64,000 nt of DNA, from assembly GCF_005434945.1 (NCBI RefSeq), contig NZ_SKCH01000005.1:1-64000 (forward strand). The letters run 5' to 3'. Position 1 is the first letter of the stretch, and every line of letters starts with the position of its first letter. A program made the position numbers and the translations under genes. The notes under the pieces were generated by a model that worked only from the letters and a program-made list of their open reading frames with translations, did no database searches and was not told the origin of the DNA. Shown in pieces: positions 27,154 through 36,273 of this stretch. The DNA comes from Prescottella subtropica (lineage in GTDB: Bacteria; Actinomycetota; Actinomycetes; Mycobacteriales; Mycobacteriaceae).

Positions 27154-27887
27154 CCGCTGTTCGGCAGGAAGCCGCCGCGGGCATGTCCATCGGGACTGTC
27201 CTCGACCGGCTCCGTCCGGATTTTCCGGACGTGACGATCTCCAAGATCCGGTTCCTCGAAGCGGAGGGACTGATCAGCCCGGAGCGGACCCCGTCCGGAT
27301 ATCGGCGGTTCTCGATCGCCGACGTCGAACGGCTGCGGTACGTACTCACCGCGCAACGGGACCAGTACCTGCCGTTGAAGGTGATCAAGGAACAGCTCGA
27401 GGCGATCGACAAGGGTGTGGCGACAGTGGGCGCCGTGGATTCGGTTCCCCGGCGCCCCCGCCCGCTCGCCGTCGCACCGGGGGAGGTCTCTCCCGAGGAG
27501 TTCCGTGCCGACCGTGAGGTGCGGATCAGCCGGGACGACCTGATCATCCGCTCCGGTATCGACGACAAGTTCCTCACCGAACTGCTGCGCAGTGGACTCG
27601 TCGTGCCCGGGGCGGCCGGCTTCTTCGACGAGGACGCCGTCACGCTGGCCCGCACTGCACGGGCCATGTCGGAGTTCGGACTCGAGGTGCGGCATCTGCG
27701 GGCGTTCAAGCTCGCCGCCGATCGCGAGGCGAGTCTCGTCGCGCAGATCGCCGGGCCGGTCGCGAAGGGCCGGGACTCGGGTGCCCGCGCTCGGGCCGAG
27801 GAAATGGTGCGGGAGTTGGCCGCACTGTCCTTGACTCTGCACACGTGCCTGGTCAAGGCGGCGGTCCGGGGCGCTCTCGATCGCTGA
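27150..27887 (+). CDS. MerR-family transcriptional regulator (Rv1828-type)
   Basis: 245 aa in an ATGA overlap with garA. An N-terminal winged helix of MerR type (MSIGTVLDRLRPDFPDVTISKIRFLEAEGLISPERTPSGYRRF is the full region; key piece RFLEAEGLI) is followed by a helical effector or dimerisation part (EEFRADREVRISRDDLI and later LRAFKLAADREAS). No metal-binding cysteine cluster. Same position as M. tuberculosis Rv1828. DNA target unknown. Confidence 0.9.
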   Translation: MTAVRQEAAAGMSIGTVLDRLRPDFPDVTISKIRFLEAEGLISPERTPSGYRRFSIADVERLRYVLTAQRDQYLPLKVIKEQLEAIDKGVATVGAVDSVPRRPRPLAVAPGEVSPEEFRADREVRISRDDLIIRSGIDDKFLTELLRSGLVVPGAAGFFDEDAVTLARTARAMSEFGLEVRHLRAFKLAADREASLVAQIAGPVAKGRDSGARARAEEMVRELAALSLTLHTCLVKAAVRGALDR

Positions 27888-27948
27888 CGGCCCGGACGTG
27901 AACGAATAGAATCGGGGAGTAGACCACCGGCCCGAGTTGGAGGATGCG

Positions 27949-28422
27949 ATGAGCGAGATGCGTGTGATCGGTATCCGTGTCGAACAGCCGCAGAACCAAC
28001 CGGTGTTGCTGCTGCGCGAGACCGACGGCGAACGTTATCTGCCGATCTGGATCGGGCAGACGGAGGCCACCGCGATCGCCCTCGAACAGCAGGGCGTCGA
28101 ACCCGCGCGCCCACTCACCCACGATTTGATCAAGGACCTTCTCGACGCCTTCGGGCACACCCTGCTCGAGGTGCGGATCGTGGATCTGCAGGCCGGCACC
28201 TTCTATGCGGATCTGGTGTTCGAGGGTGACGTGCGGGTCTCGGCCCGGCCGTCGGATTCGGTGGCCGTCGCGCTGCGGGTGGGGGTGCCGATCTTCGTCG
28301 AGGAGAACGTGCTCGCCGAGGCGGGTCTGGTGATGCCGGACGAACGCGAGGACGAGGTCGAGAAGTTCAAGGAGTTCCTCGAGTCGGTGTCACCGGACGA
28401 TTTCAAGGCCACGGACGGCTGA
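27949..28422 (+). CDS. bifunctional nuclease family protein (DUF151)
   Basis: 157 aa from ATG at 27949, with ggagg 5 nt upstream; a TTG at 27937 overlaps the Shine-Dalgarno and was rejected. The DUF151 fold is recognisable: LRETDGERYLPIWIGQTEATAIAL, RPLTHDLIKDLL, TFYADLVFEGD and RPSDSVAVALR. An acidic C-terminal tail follows. Family members in plants have RNase/DNase activity; the role in actinobacteria is not settled. It lies between two MerR regulators as in M. tuberculosis Rv1828-Rv1830. Confidence 0.92.
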   Translation: MSEMRVIGIRVEQPQNQPVLLLRETDGERYLPIWIGQTEATAIALEQQGVEPARPLTHDLIKDLLDAFGHTLLEVRIVDLQAGTFYADLVFEGDVRVSARPSDSVAVALRVGVPIFVEENVLAEAGLVMPDEREDEVEKFKEFLESVSPDDFKATDG

Positions 28423-28476
28423 CTCCTCGAACGGTCGCGTGTGTGCGACGACAGGTCGGTTCCACATGGTGGACGC

Positions 28477-28507
28477 TTGACCAACTTATTCAACTTTCGA
28501 GTAGATG
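28477..28507 (+). promoter_or_regulatory. candidate promoter upstream of the second MerR gene
   Basis: ttgacc at 28477-28482 as a -35 and tagatg at 28502-28507 as a weak -10 (19-nt spacing) lie in a locally AT-rich stretch of the 232-bp gap before the MerR gene. The rest of the gap shows nothing recognisable. Confidence 0.35.
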
Positions 28508-28654
28508 ATCCTGGTGTGTCGCATTGACCCACGTTTGTCGGGGTTCTAGCGTCTGAGCCCGAACGTCCGCCGCGCCGTGAGTCCACGGCGTACGCTGAGT
28601 GCATCCACCGATCGGGTTCACTCGAAGTTACGAGTGCGCGAGAGGGAGTAGTCC

Positions 28655-29245
28655 GTGGGAGAACGGCAGCATCAACACCAGTCCGGCGGCGCTGACATCA
28701 GCGATGTGCAGCCGGGCCTGTTCCCCGACAACCGGGTGCCCGACGAACTCGTCGGCTACCGCGTCCCCACCGCATGCCAGATCGCCGGCATCACCTATCG
28801 GCAACTCGACTACTGGGCGCGCACCAATCTGGTCGTCCCGTCTATTCGCGGTGCGGCCGGTTCGGGCAGTCAGCGGCTGTACTCGTTCAAGGACATCCTG
28901 GTCCTCAAGATCGTCAAACGCCTGCTCGACACCGGGATCTCGCTGCAGAACATCCGCGTCGCCGTCGACCATCTCCGGGGCCGCGGGGTCGCCGACCTGG
29001 CGCGCATCACCCTGTTCTCCGACGGCATCACCGTGTACGAGTGCACGTCCGCCGAGGAGGTCGTCGACCTGCTCCAGGGCGGGCAGGGCGTCTTCGGGAT
29101 CGCGGTCAGCGGCGCGATGCGCGAATTGACCGGCACCATCGCGAACTTCCCCGCCGAACGCGCCGACGGCGGCGACACCACCGACCGACCCGAGGACGAA
29201 CTGGCGTCCCGTCGGCGCAACAAGGGCGACCGCAAGACCGGTTGA
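28655..29245 (+). CDS. MerR-family transcriptional regulator (Rv1830-type)
   Basis: 196 aa, GTG start with gagggagtag upstream. After a 33-residue tail comes the MerR helix-turn-helix (VGYRVPTACQIAGITYRQLDYWARTNLV) and wing (GSQRLYSFKDILVLKIVKRLLDTG), then a coiled helix and a regulatory region with FSDGITVYECTSAEEVVDLL. Basic C-terminal tail. It corresponds to M. tuberculosis Rv1830, reported to influence cell division and antibiotic tolerance. Located just before the glycine riboswitch but separated by it. Confidence 0.9.
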   Translation: MGERQHQHQSGGADISDVQPGLFPDNRVPDELVGYRVPTACQIAGITYRQLDYWARTNLVVPSIRGAAGSGSQRLYSFKDILVLKIVKRLLDTGISLQNIRVAVDHLRGRGVADLARITLFSDGITVYECTSAEEVVDLLQGGQGVFGIAVSGAMRELTGTIANFPAERADGGDTTDRPEDELASRRRNKGDRKTG

Positions 29246-29267
29246 TAGACTGTCCGGGCGTCGACGT

Positions 29268-29475
29268 CGCGCGGGAGAGTTCCGTGCGGGCACCAGCTGT
29301 CTGCACGGACGCCGAAGGAGCAACACCTCCCCGTCAATCTCTCAGGCACCCGGGACCGTGCGGGCTACGACGCCTCTGGAAAGCGGTGGGAGCACCCACC
29401 CGCCCACGGGGAAAGGCGTAAGCCGAATCTCTCAGGCGCTCGGATCGTTCCGGGCAGGCGACAGAGGGGGAGGAC
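29268..29475 (+). promoter_or_regulatory. tandem glycine riboswitch
   Basis: Two glycine aptamers in series. The first (about 29268-29365) begins gcgcgggagagtt and carries gccgaaggagcaa and aatctctcaggca. The second (about 29371-29470) begins gcctctggaaag and carries aaaggcgtaagccgaatctctcaggcg and gacagaggg. The gccgaaggagcaa and tctctcaggc pieces are diagnostic. A cgttccg-tgtc-cggaacg hairpin at 29476-29493 follows and may be part of the expression platform. It should switch gcvP on when glycine is high. Confidence 0.93.
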
Positions 29476-29527
29476 CGTTCCGTGTCCGGAACGCATCCTG
29501 TACCTGTCGAACCGCCTGGGAGTTCAC

Positions 29528-32365
29528 TTGATCGACGCTCGTAGCCACTCGTTCGCCGACCGTCACGTCGGCCCCGATGCGGGCGAGTTGGCGCGCATCC
29601 TCGACGTCGTCGGCGTCGCCTCGCTCGACGAACTGGCCGCCCGTGCCGTGCCCGCGAGTATTCTCGATCCGTCGACGAACGGCGTCGCCGCCGGCCTCGA
29701 TGCGCTCGGTGAGCCGCTGTCCGAGCACGACGCGCTGGCCACGCTCACGGAACTCGCCGGACGGAACACGACGGCCGTCTCGATGATCGGCCTCGGCTAC
29801 TACGACACCCTCACCCCGCCGGTGCTGGTGCGCAACATCCTCGAGAACCCGGCCTGGTACACCGCCTACACGCCGTACCAGCCGGAGATCAGCCAGGGCC
29901 GGCTCGAGGCCCTGCTCAACTTCCAGACGATGATCGCCGACCTGACCGGCATGGAGATCGCGAACTCGTCGATGCTCGACGAGGGCACCGCCGCCGCCGA
30001 GGCGATGACGCTGCTGCGTCGCGCGTCGCGCAGCACGTCCCCGCGGTTCGTCATCGACACCGACCTGTTCCCGCAGACCCGCGCGATCGTCGTCACCCGC
30101 GCCGAGCCGCTCGGCATCGAGATCGTCGAGGCCGACCTCACCCGCGGGCTGCCGGACGGCGACTTCTACGGTGTCCTCGCGCAGGTTCCGGGTGCGTCGG
30201 GCCGGGTCGTCGACCACGCCGCGCTCATCGCGGCCGCCCACGACCGCGGCGCCCTCGTCGCCGTCGGCGCCGACCTGCTCGCGCTGACGCTGCTCACCCC
30301 GCCCGGCGAGATGGGTGCGGACGCGTGTTTCGGCACCACACAGCGGTTCGGTGTCCCGATGGGCTTCGGCGGCCCGCACGCCGGCTACCTCGCCGTCCAC
30401 GCCAAGCTCGCCCGCCAGCTGCCGGGCCGGCTCGTCGGCCTGTCCGTCGACGCCGACGGCAACAAGGCGTACCGGCTCGCGCTGCAGACCCGGGAACAGC
30501 ACATTCGCCGTGAGAAGGCGACCAGCAACATCTGCACCGCGCAGGTGCTGCTCGCCGTCGTCGCCGCGATGTACGCCTCCTACCACGGCGCGGAGGGCCT
30601 GAAGGCCATCGCGCAGCGCGTCCACGGCCATGCCGCCCGCCTCGCGACCGGTCTGCGGGCCGCCGGCGTCGACGTCGTGCACGAGCAGTTCTTCGACACC
30701 GTCCTGGCGCACGTGCCGGGCCGGGCCGCGGACGTCGTCGCCCGCGCGAAGGCGTGGAACGTCAACCTGCGTCTCGTCGACGCCGACCACGTCGGGATCG
30801 CGTGCGACGAGGCCACCACCGATGTGCACGTCGACTCCGTGCTCGCCGCGTTCGGGTCGTCCACCGTGGCCGCGCACATCCCGGCGCCGTTCGGTGACCG
30901 CACGTCGGAGTACCTGCAGCACGAGTCGTTCCGCAGGTACCGCACCGAGACCGCGATGCTGCGCTACCTGCGGTCCCTGTCCGACAAGGACATCGCCCTC
31001 GACCGCAGCATGATCCCGCTCGGCTCGTGCACCATGAAGCTCAACGCGACCGCCGAGATGGAGCCCATCACGTGGCCCGGCTTCTCGAAGCTGCACCCGT
31101 TCGCGCCGGTCGCGGACGTGCCCGGCATGCTGCAGGTGATCACGGATCTGCAGGACTGGCTGGTCGCCATCACCGGCTACGACGCGGTCAGCCTGCAGCC
31201 CAACGCGGGCAGCCAGGGCGAGTACGCGGGCCTGCTCGCGATCCGCAACTATCACCTGTCCCGCGGGGACGATCACCGCACGGTGTGCCTGATCCCGTCG
31301 AGCGCGCACGGCACCAACGCCGCGTCCGCGGTCATGGCCGGCATGCGGGTCGTCGTGGTCGCGTGCCGCGAGAACGGTGACGTCGACGTCGACGACCTGC
31401 GCGCCAAGGTCGCCGAGCACGCCACCGACCTGTCCACGATCATGATCACCTACCCGTCGACACACGGCGTGTACGAGCACGAGATCGGCGAGATCTGCGC
31501 GGCCGTGCACGACGCCGGCGGCCAGGTGTACGTCGACGGCGCCAACCTCAACGCGCTCGTCGGCCTGGCCCGCCCGGGCCGGTTCGGCGGCGACGTCAGC
31601 CACCTGAACCTGCACAAGACGTTCTGCATCCCGCACGGTGGCGGCGGTCCGGGTGTCGGCCCGATCGGTGTCCGCTCGCACCTGGCACCGTTCCTGCCCG
31701 GCCATCCGATGGCCCCCGAACTCGGCGGCAGCGGACCGGTGTCGGCGGCACCGTACGGCAGCGCGTCGATCCTGCCGATCACCTGGACGTACATCACGAT
31801 GATGGGCGCCCAGGGGCTGCGGCGGGCGTCGCTGACGGCGATCGCGTCGGCCAACTACATCGCCCGTCGTCTCGACGAGTACTTCCCGGTGCTGTACACC
31901 GGTGAGAACGGAATGGTCGCGCACGAGTGCATCCTGGATCTGCGTCCGCTCACCAAGGAGACCGGTGTGACGGTCGACGACGTCGCGAAGCGTCTGGCGG
32001 ACTACGGTTTCCACGCGCCGACGATGAGCTTCCCGGTCGCCGGCACCCTGATGGTGGAGCCGACCGAGTCGGAGAACCTCGACGAGATCGACCAGTTCAT
32101 CGACGCGATGATCGCGATCCGCGGTGAGATCGACCGGGTCGCGGCGGGGGAGTGGCCGGTCGACGACAACCCGCTGCGCGGCGCCCCGCACACCGCCCGG
32201 TGCCTCGTTGCCGAATGGAATCACCCGTACTCGCGGGAGATCGCGGTGTACCCGCAGGGGATGGATCGGCCGAAGGTGTGGCCGTCGGTGCGCCGCATCG
32301 ACGGGGCGCACGGCGACCGCAACCTGGTGTGCTCGTGCCCGCCGATCGAGGCGTTCAGCAGCTGA
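29528..32365 (+). CDS. gcvP: glycine dehydrogenase (decarboxylating), P protein
   Basis: 945 aa single-chain (homodimeric) type, from TTG at 29528 with gggag 5 nt upstream. Both halves of the fused P protein are present; the pyridoxal-phosphate Lys is in [17 protein letters not shown] of the C-terminal half, and [13 protein letters not shown] marks its start. It decarboxylates glycine and loads the methylamine on GcvH. Controlled by the tandem glycine riboswitch directly upstream and closed by a strong terminator. Confidence 0.97.
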   Translation: MIDARSHSFADRHVGPDAGELARILDVVGVASLDELAARAVPASILDPSTNGVAAGLDALGEPLSEHDALATLTELAGRNTTAVSMIGLGYYDTLTPPVLVRNILENPAWYTAYTPYQPEISQGRLEALLNFQTMIADLTGMEIANSSMLDEGTAAAEAMTLLRRASRSTSPRFVIDTDLFPQTRAIVVTRAEPLGIEIVEADLTRGLPDGDFYGVLAQVPGASGRVVDHAALIAAAHDRGALVAVGADLLALTLLTPPGEMGADACFGTTQRFGVPMGFGGPHAGYLAVHAKLARQLPGRLVGLSVDADGNKAYRLALQTREQHIRREKATSNICTAQVLLAVVAAMYASYHGAEGLKAIAQRVHGHAARLATGLRAAGVDVVHEQFFDTVLAHVPGRAADVVARAKAWNVNLRLVDADHVGIACDEATTDVHVDSVLAAFGSSTVAAHIPAPFGDRTSEYLQHESFRRYRTETAMLRYLRSLSDKDIALDRSMIPLGSCTMKLNATAEMEPITWPGFSKLHPFAPVADVPGMLQVITDLQDWLVAITGYDAVSLQPNAGSQGEYAGLLAIRNYHLSRGDDHRTVCLIPSSAHGTNAASAVMAGMRVVVVACRENGDVDVDDLRAKVAEHATDLSTIMITYPSTHGVYEHEIGEICAAVHDAGGQVYVDGANLNALVGLARPGRFGGDVSHLNLHKTFCIPHGGGGPGVGPIGVRSHLAPFLPGHPMAPELGGSGPVSAAPYGSASILPITWTYITMMGAQGLRRASLTAIASANYIARRLDEYFPVLYTGENGMVAHECILDLRPLTKETGVTVDDVAKRLADYGFHAPTMSFPVAGTLMVEPTESENLDEIDQFIDAMIAIRGEIDRVAAGEWPVDDNPLRGAPHTARCLVAEWNHPYSREIAVYPQGMDRPKVWPSVRRIDGAHGDRNLVCSCPPIEAFSS

Positions 32366-32386
32366 TGCGCCCGCTGAACTGATCTG

Positions 32387-32433
32387 ACGACGTCGGCCCG
32401 GATGCCCGAGGGGAGCATCCGGGCCGACGTCGT
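32387..32433 (+). terminator. gcvP terminator
   Basis: 19-bp perfect inverted repeat acgacgtcggcccggatgc / gcatccgggccgacgtcgt with a 9-nt loop, 21 nt after the gcvP stop. Confidence 0.85.
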
Positions 32434-32459
32434 TCACCGAGGTTGAAACTCCGATCGAG

Positions 32460-32484
32460 ACGGAACAAAAAGAAATACCGAAAA
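32460..32484 (+). repeat. AT-rich 25-bp motif, copy 1
   Basis: acggaac, two variable bases (aa), then aaagaaataccgaaaa. A second direct copy with tt at the variable bases lies at 33911-33935 (23 of 25 identical). The AT content is far above the surrounding DNA. Confidence 0.75.
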
Positions 32485-32549
32485 CCTCAACTCGGTCGAC
32501 CCTGAATCTCTCGTTGACCACCTCGACGTCGCAGGCACATGATCGAAGG

Positions 32550-33398
32550 ATGACCGAGGTACCGGGTGCAGCCGGGTCCGAGCGGATCGCGGACCTGTTC
32601 GATCTCGTCGCCGACAGCTACGACAACGTCGGCGTGGACTTCTTCGGCCCGATCGCCGAACGATTGGTCGCGGCGGTCGGCCCGCCCGCCGGCGCGCGGG
32701 TGCTCGACATCGGCTGTGGTCGGGGCGCGGTGCTGTTCCGGCTCGCCGCGGCGGTCGGCTCGGACGGGGAGGTGACCGGAATCGACCTGTCCCCGAACAT
32801 GGTGGCTGCGACCGCGCACGACGCCCGCGCGCACGGTCTGGCGAACGTGCACGTGCAGATGATGGACGCGATGGATCCGCGGCTGCCGCAGGGGGCGTTC
32901 GACGCGATCACGGCGTCGTTCATGATCTTCTTCCTGCCGGATCCGGCGGCGGCGCTGACCCGCTGGCGGTCGCTGCTGGTGCCGCGGGGGACCGTCGCCG
33001 TGTCGACGTTCAGTGCCTGGGATCCGCGGTGGGCGCAACTCGAGGATCTGTTCACGCCCTACCACGGCGAGGGTGGCCGGGACTTCTTCCCGATCGACCC
33101 GCGAGATCCGAACGGCCCTTTCGGATCCGATGCCGGCGTCGAAGCGCTGATGCACGAGGCCGGCCTGGTCGACGCACGCTCGACGAGTTTCGAACTCGTA
33201 CAACGATTCGACGACGCGGCACAGTGGTTCGCGTGGACGCGGTCGCACGGGCAGCGCATGCTGTGGGAGGCGATACCCGCCGAGGAGGTGGACCGGGTAC
33301 GGGATGCCGCGTTCGAACGTCTCGACGGTTGGCGTGACGACGAGGGGCGGATCACGGCGCGGCACCGCATCCGGATCACGCTCGCGCAGCGACCGTAG
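32550..33398 (+). CDS. class I SAM-dependent methyltransferase
   Basis: 282 aa from ATG at 32550 with gaagg immediately upstream. Motif I VLDIGCGRG is at residues 51-59, then VTGIDLSPNMV and the motif II/III region FDAITASFMIFFLPDPAAAL, of UbiE/menaquinone-methyltransferase type. The C-terminal ~100 residues (substrate lid) are not diagnostic, so the substrate is unknown. Bounded by the two AT-rich 25-bp motifs together with the next gene. Confidence 0.85.
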   Translation: MTEVPGAAGSERIADLFDLVADSYDNVGVDFFGPIAERLVAAVGPPAGARVLDIGCGRGAVLFRLAAAVGSDGEVTGIDLSPNMVAATAHDARAHGLANVHVQMMDAMDPRLPQGAFDAITASFMIFFLPDPAAALTRWRSLLVPRGTVAVSTFSAWDPRWAQLEDLFTPYHGEGGRDFFPIDPRDPNGPFGSDAGVEALMHEAGLVDARSTSFELVQRFDDAAQWFAWTRSHGQRMLWEAIPAEEVDRVRDAAFERLDGWRDDEGRITARHRIRITLAQRP

Positions 33399-33447
33399 CG
33401 CGGTTTCCGCACCCGGGGTGCGGCGCGAGCCGACGAGAGGGGGAGCG

Positions 33448-33888
33448 GTGGCGCGCATTCTGGCCGCGGTGATCACGGTGGCGGTACTCGTCGGGTGCGG
33501 GGTGGTGGCGGTGCGGGGGTGGTCGACGCTGTCGCAGACGTCGTCGTCGCGCACGCTCGACGACCGGACTGTCGAGCTGGACGGGAAGCCGGTCACGTGC
33601 GCGACCCTGGTCCCGGGCGGCTGCGATTTCGATCTGCAGTTCGCGTTCGACCGGTGGGGCGGCCAGATCGGCGTGTACGCGGCCGCGGATCTGGGTCCGT
33701 GGGCGAGGGGGGCGGGGACGTCGCAGTCGGTGGTGCTGGGGCTGCGGGCATGCAGTGTCTCGCGTACGCCGGGGAAGACGTTCCTCGAGTTCGTCGACGT
33801 CGCGCATCGCACGGTCCCGGACGCGTCGAGTCCGGAGTTGTTCCCGATCTGGCGGCAGGCACGGACGGTGCTCTGCCCGACCGTGTGA
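33448..33888 (+). CDS. secreted or membrane-anchored hypothetical protein
   Basis: 146 aa from GTG at 33448, preceded by gaggggga. The N-terminus (ARILAAVITVAVLVGCG) is a signal peptide with a possible lipobox LVGC or a signal anchor. The remainder has three further cysteines (VTCATLVPGGC, LRACSVS, TVLCPTV), compatible with disulphides outside the cell. No family recognised. A longer frame starting at 33304 would overlap the methyltransferase and has an unlikely Ser/Arg-rich start. Confidence 0.65.
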   Translation: MARILAAVITVAVLVGCGVVAVRGWSTLSQTSSSRTLDDRTVELDGKPVTCATLVPGGCDFDLQFAFDRWGGQIGVYAAADLGPWARGAGTSQSVVLGLRACSVSRTPGKTFLEFVDVAHRTVPDASSPELFPIWRQARTVLCPTV

Positions 33889-33910
33889 CCGGTACCGAAC
33901 TCTGCGTGAT

Positions 33911-33935
33911 ACGGAACTTAAAGAAATACCGAAAA
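33911..33935 (+). repeat. AT-rich 25-bp motif, copy 2
   Basis: Same orientation and sequence as copy 1 at 32460-32484 except two bases. It lies in the 79-bp space between the converging hypothetical gene and the LuxR regulator gene. Confidence 0.75.
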
Positions 33936-33967
33936 AACCAGGGTACCAACGCACCTCACGACATCAC

Positions 33968-36262
33968 TCAGAGGAGAAGGCCCAGGCCCCGGGCCTTCGT
34001 GAGGGCCTCGGCGCGGGAGCCGGCACCGAGTTTCCGGAACAGGGTGCGGCGGTGGGTCTTCACCGTCGAGAGCGACACGAACAGGGTGGCGGCGATGCCG
34101 GCGGCGGTCTCCCCGCGGGCGAGTCCGTCGAGGACGTTCCGTTCCCGGGCTGTGAGTTCGGGGACAGCGGGGGTGGCGGCGAACTGTTCGACGGCACCGG
34201 AATGCAGAAACCGGGCCAGAGCGTGGCACGGGTGCGGTGACTGTGCGGCCAGGGCTGCGGCGACACCGCGGGGGACGGTGGCGAACGCCGATGCGATACC
34301 GGTCCGGTCGGCCAGTTCGCAGGCCCGTGCCCAGGTGCGGGTTGCGGCGGCGACGTGTCCGAGGGCGTGCTGGGCGGCGGACTCGACGAGCAGCGCACCG
34401 AGGTACGGCCGGGTGTAGGGGGTGCCGAGCCAGTCGAACCGGCGGCAGGTCCGGATCGCGGCGGTGTGGTCGCCGGTGGCCAGGTGGACGTGGGCGACGG
34501 CGAGCGTCGCCCAGGCGGTGTCGCACCGTACGCGGTCGGCGAGGTCGCGGGCACGGGCGGCGTCACCGGCCGCGAGGTGCGCCTCGATCGTGGCGGCGTC
34601 GAGCAGGGATCGGACGAACGTGCCACGCGCGCGGGCCCGTTCGTCGGGGAATGCGGTGAGGGTCGCGAGGGCGGTGTCGGGCCGTCCCGCCGCCACCGCG
34701 TACCGGCTGCGGGCGTGGACCACGAACGGCCACAGTTCGGTGAGGGCGGGCAGATCGTCGAGGGTGGCGAGGAGGGTGGCCGCCCGGGTGGTGTCGAGTC
34801 GGTCGAGGGCGGTGTGGACGCGGGCGACGACGCCGCCGATCCGGGTGAGCGCCTCGACGCGGTCGGTGGCCGGGGGATGCGCGGCCTCGTGGTCGAGCCA
34901 CTGCTGTACGCGGGTGGGTTCCCCGGCGAGCGCCCAGTGCAGGGCGATGTTCCCGGCGGCGTTGCGGGCGACGAAGCCGACGCGGCGTGCCGTGCCGAGC
35001 GTGTAGGCGAGATGCAGTTCGGCAACCGATTCGGTGAAGTCCCCGGCCAGTTGGAGGGTCAGTCCCCACTGCAGTCGCAGGAACGGGATCAGGTCGGCGA
35101 GGTCGTCGGGCCGGGTGGCGAGGATGCCGTCGACGGTGGTGCGGATCCGGTCGGTCAGTTCCGCGGCGGTGTCGTAGCGGCCGGCGATGCGCAGCATGAT
35201 CGCCTGGTGGCCGACGAGTCCGACGGCGCGGGCGACGTCGTCGGACGTGGCGGCCAGGCGCAGGTCGGTGACGCCGCGGGTGACGGTCTCGCGGTGCAGG
35301 TCGCCGGCGAGGTGGGCGAGGAGTTCGCGGCCCTCCCGGAAACCGGGGTGTGCGTCGAGGACGGGTCGGGGGATCGCGAACAGGGTGTCGCGCAGGAGTT
35401 CCAGGTGGTCGCCGACGAGCATGATCCAGTGGTCGGCGACGAGGTCGACGGCGAGAGTCCAGTCCTGTGCGTCGGTGGCGCAACGGAGGGCGCCGGCGAT
35501 GTCGCCGCGGACCCGGAGGTGGTGGGCGAGGCGGGCCGAGCGGGTGGCCGCGTCCGGGCCGGTCTGCAGGTCGCGGAGGACGGCGCGGACGGGGGCGGGT
35601 ATCCGCCAGGACGGTCCGGTCGGGGTGTCGCGGTGTTCGACGAGTCCGGCGGTGTCGAGGGCGTCGAGGAGTGGTTCGGGGTCCGGGCCGGCGCCGAGAT
35701 GGCGGGCGATGTCGGTGGTGAGGGTGGGGGCGGTCGCGAGGTCGAGGAGCAGTGCGCGGTGTGCGGGGTGGGCGTCGTCGAGGATGGCCCGGATGCGGGT
35801 GGGGTCGTCGTCGTGCAGGGCGGTGAGGTCGTCGGCGGTGAGGAGGTCGTGGGTCGGGTCGAGGAGCAGGGGGTCGGTGAAGTGTCGGCGTCCGACGACG
35901 GTGACGAGCACCTCGAGGTGCGGGCACTGTTCGACGAGGTCGAGGATCTGTCGGTCGACGGTCGGGTCGGCGATCAGGTCGATCCGTTCGAGGGCGAGGC
36001 GCAGTGGGGTGTCGGGGTCGGTGAGGTCTGGGACGCCGGCGGCGGTGAGGGCGTCGGCGCAGTGCTGCCGGAAGTCGGTGTCCCGGGGCGGGGGCGGGAC
36101 GTGGACGCCGACGCGTCCGAACTCCGGTGCGGCCGCGGTCCAGGCTGCGGCGAGTGCCGCCTTGCCGGTGCCGTGGGGGGCGCGGACGAGGATGAGTGGG
36201 GTGCCGCGGTCGAGGCGGGCCGACAGGTCGGGGGGAAGTGTTCGGGGTGGTGCAGACGTCAC
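33968..36262 (-). CDS. large LuxR-family (LAL-type) transcriptional regulator
   Basis: 764 aa from GTG at 36262. Order: degenerate P-loop (residues about 22-35, RAPHGTGKAALAAAW, with Ala instead of the usual Ser/Thr after GK), winged-helix part, a long TPR-rich helical middle (about 270-680), and a C-terminal LuxR helix-turn-helix (ELTARERNVLDGLARGETAAGIAATLFVSLSTVKTH). Resembles MalT/LAL regulators. Start lies 11 nt after the metallophosphoesterase stop, so it is the last gene of the VWA-phosphoesterase-regulator unit. Inducer unknown. Confidence 0.87.
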   Translation of the reverse strand: MTSAPPRTLPPDLSARLDRGTPLILVRAPHGTGKAALAAAWTAAAPEFGRVGVHVPPPPRDTDFRQHCADALTAAGVPDLTDPDTPLRLALERIDLIADPTVDRQILDLVEQCPHLEVLVTVVGRRHFTDPLLLDPTHDLLTADDLTALHDDDPTRIRAILDDAHPAHRALLLDLATAPTLTTDIARHLGAGPDPEPLLDALDTAGLVEHRDTPTGPSWRIPAPVRAVLRDLQTGPDAATRSARLAHHLRVRGDIAGALRCATDAQDWTLAVDLVADHWIMLVGDHLELLRDTLFAIPRPVLDAHPGFREGRELLAHLAGDLHRETVTRGVTDLRLAATSDDVARAVGLVGHQAIMLRIAGRYDTAAELTDRIRTTVDGILATRPDDLADLIPFLRLQWGLTLQLAGDFTESVAELHLAYTLGTARRVGFVARNAAGNIALHWALAGEPTRVQQWLDHEAAHPPATDRVEALTRIGGVVARVHTALDRLDTTRAATLLATLDDLPALTELWPFVVHARSRYAVAAGRPDTALATLTAFPDERARARGTFVRSLLDAATIEAHLAAGDAARARDLADRVRCDTAWATLAVAHVHLATGDHTAAIRTCRRFDWLGTPYTRPYLGALLVESAAQHALGHVAAATRTWARACELADRTGIASAFATVPRGVAAALAAQSPHPCHALARFLHSGAVEQFAATPAVPELTARERNVLDGLARGETAAGIAATLFVSLSTVKTHRRTLFRKLGAGSRAEALTKARGLGLLL

Positions 36263-36273
36263 ATCATGATCAT

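Noticed and set aside
29432-32521. Very long open frame on the minus strand opposite gcvP
   Set aside because: It is antisense shadow of a high-GC gene. The translated text is Arg/Val/Asp-rich without any domain, while the plus strand encodes an unmistakable GcvP.
32460-32549. ECF sigma-factor promoter read from the ggaac in the 25-bp motif
   Set aside because: ggaac matches an ECF -35, but no matching -10 lies at the right distance, and copy 2 has no gene downstream on that strand.
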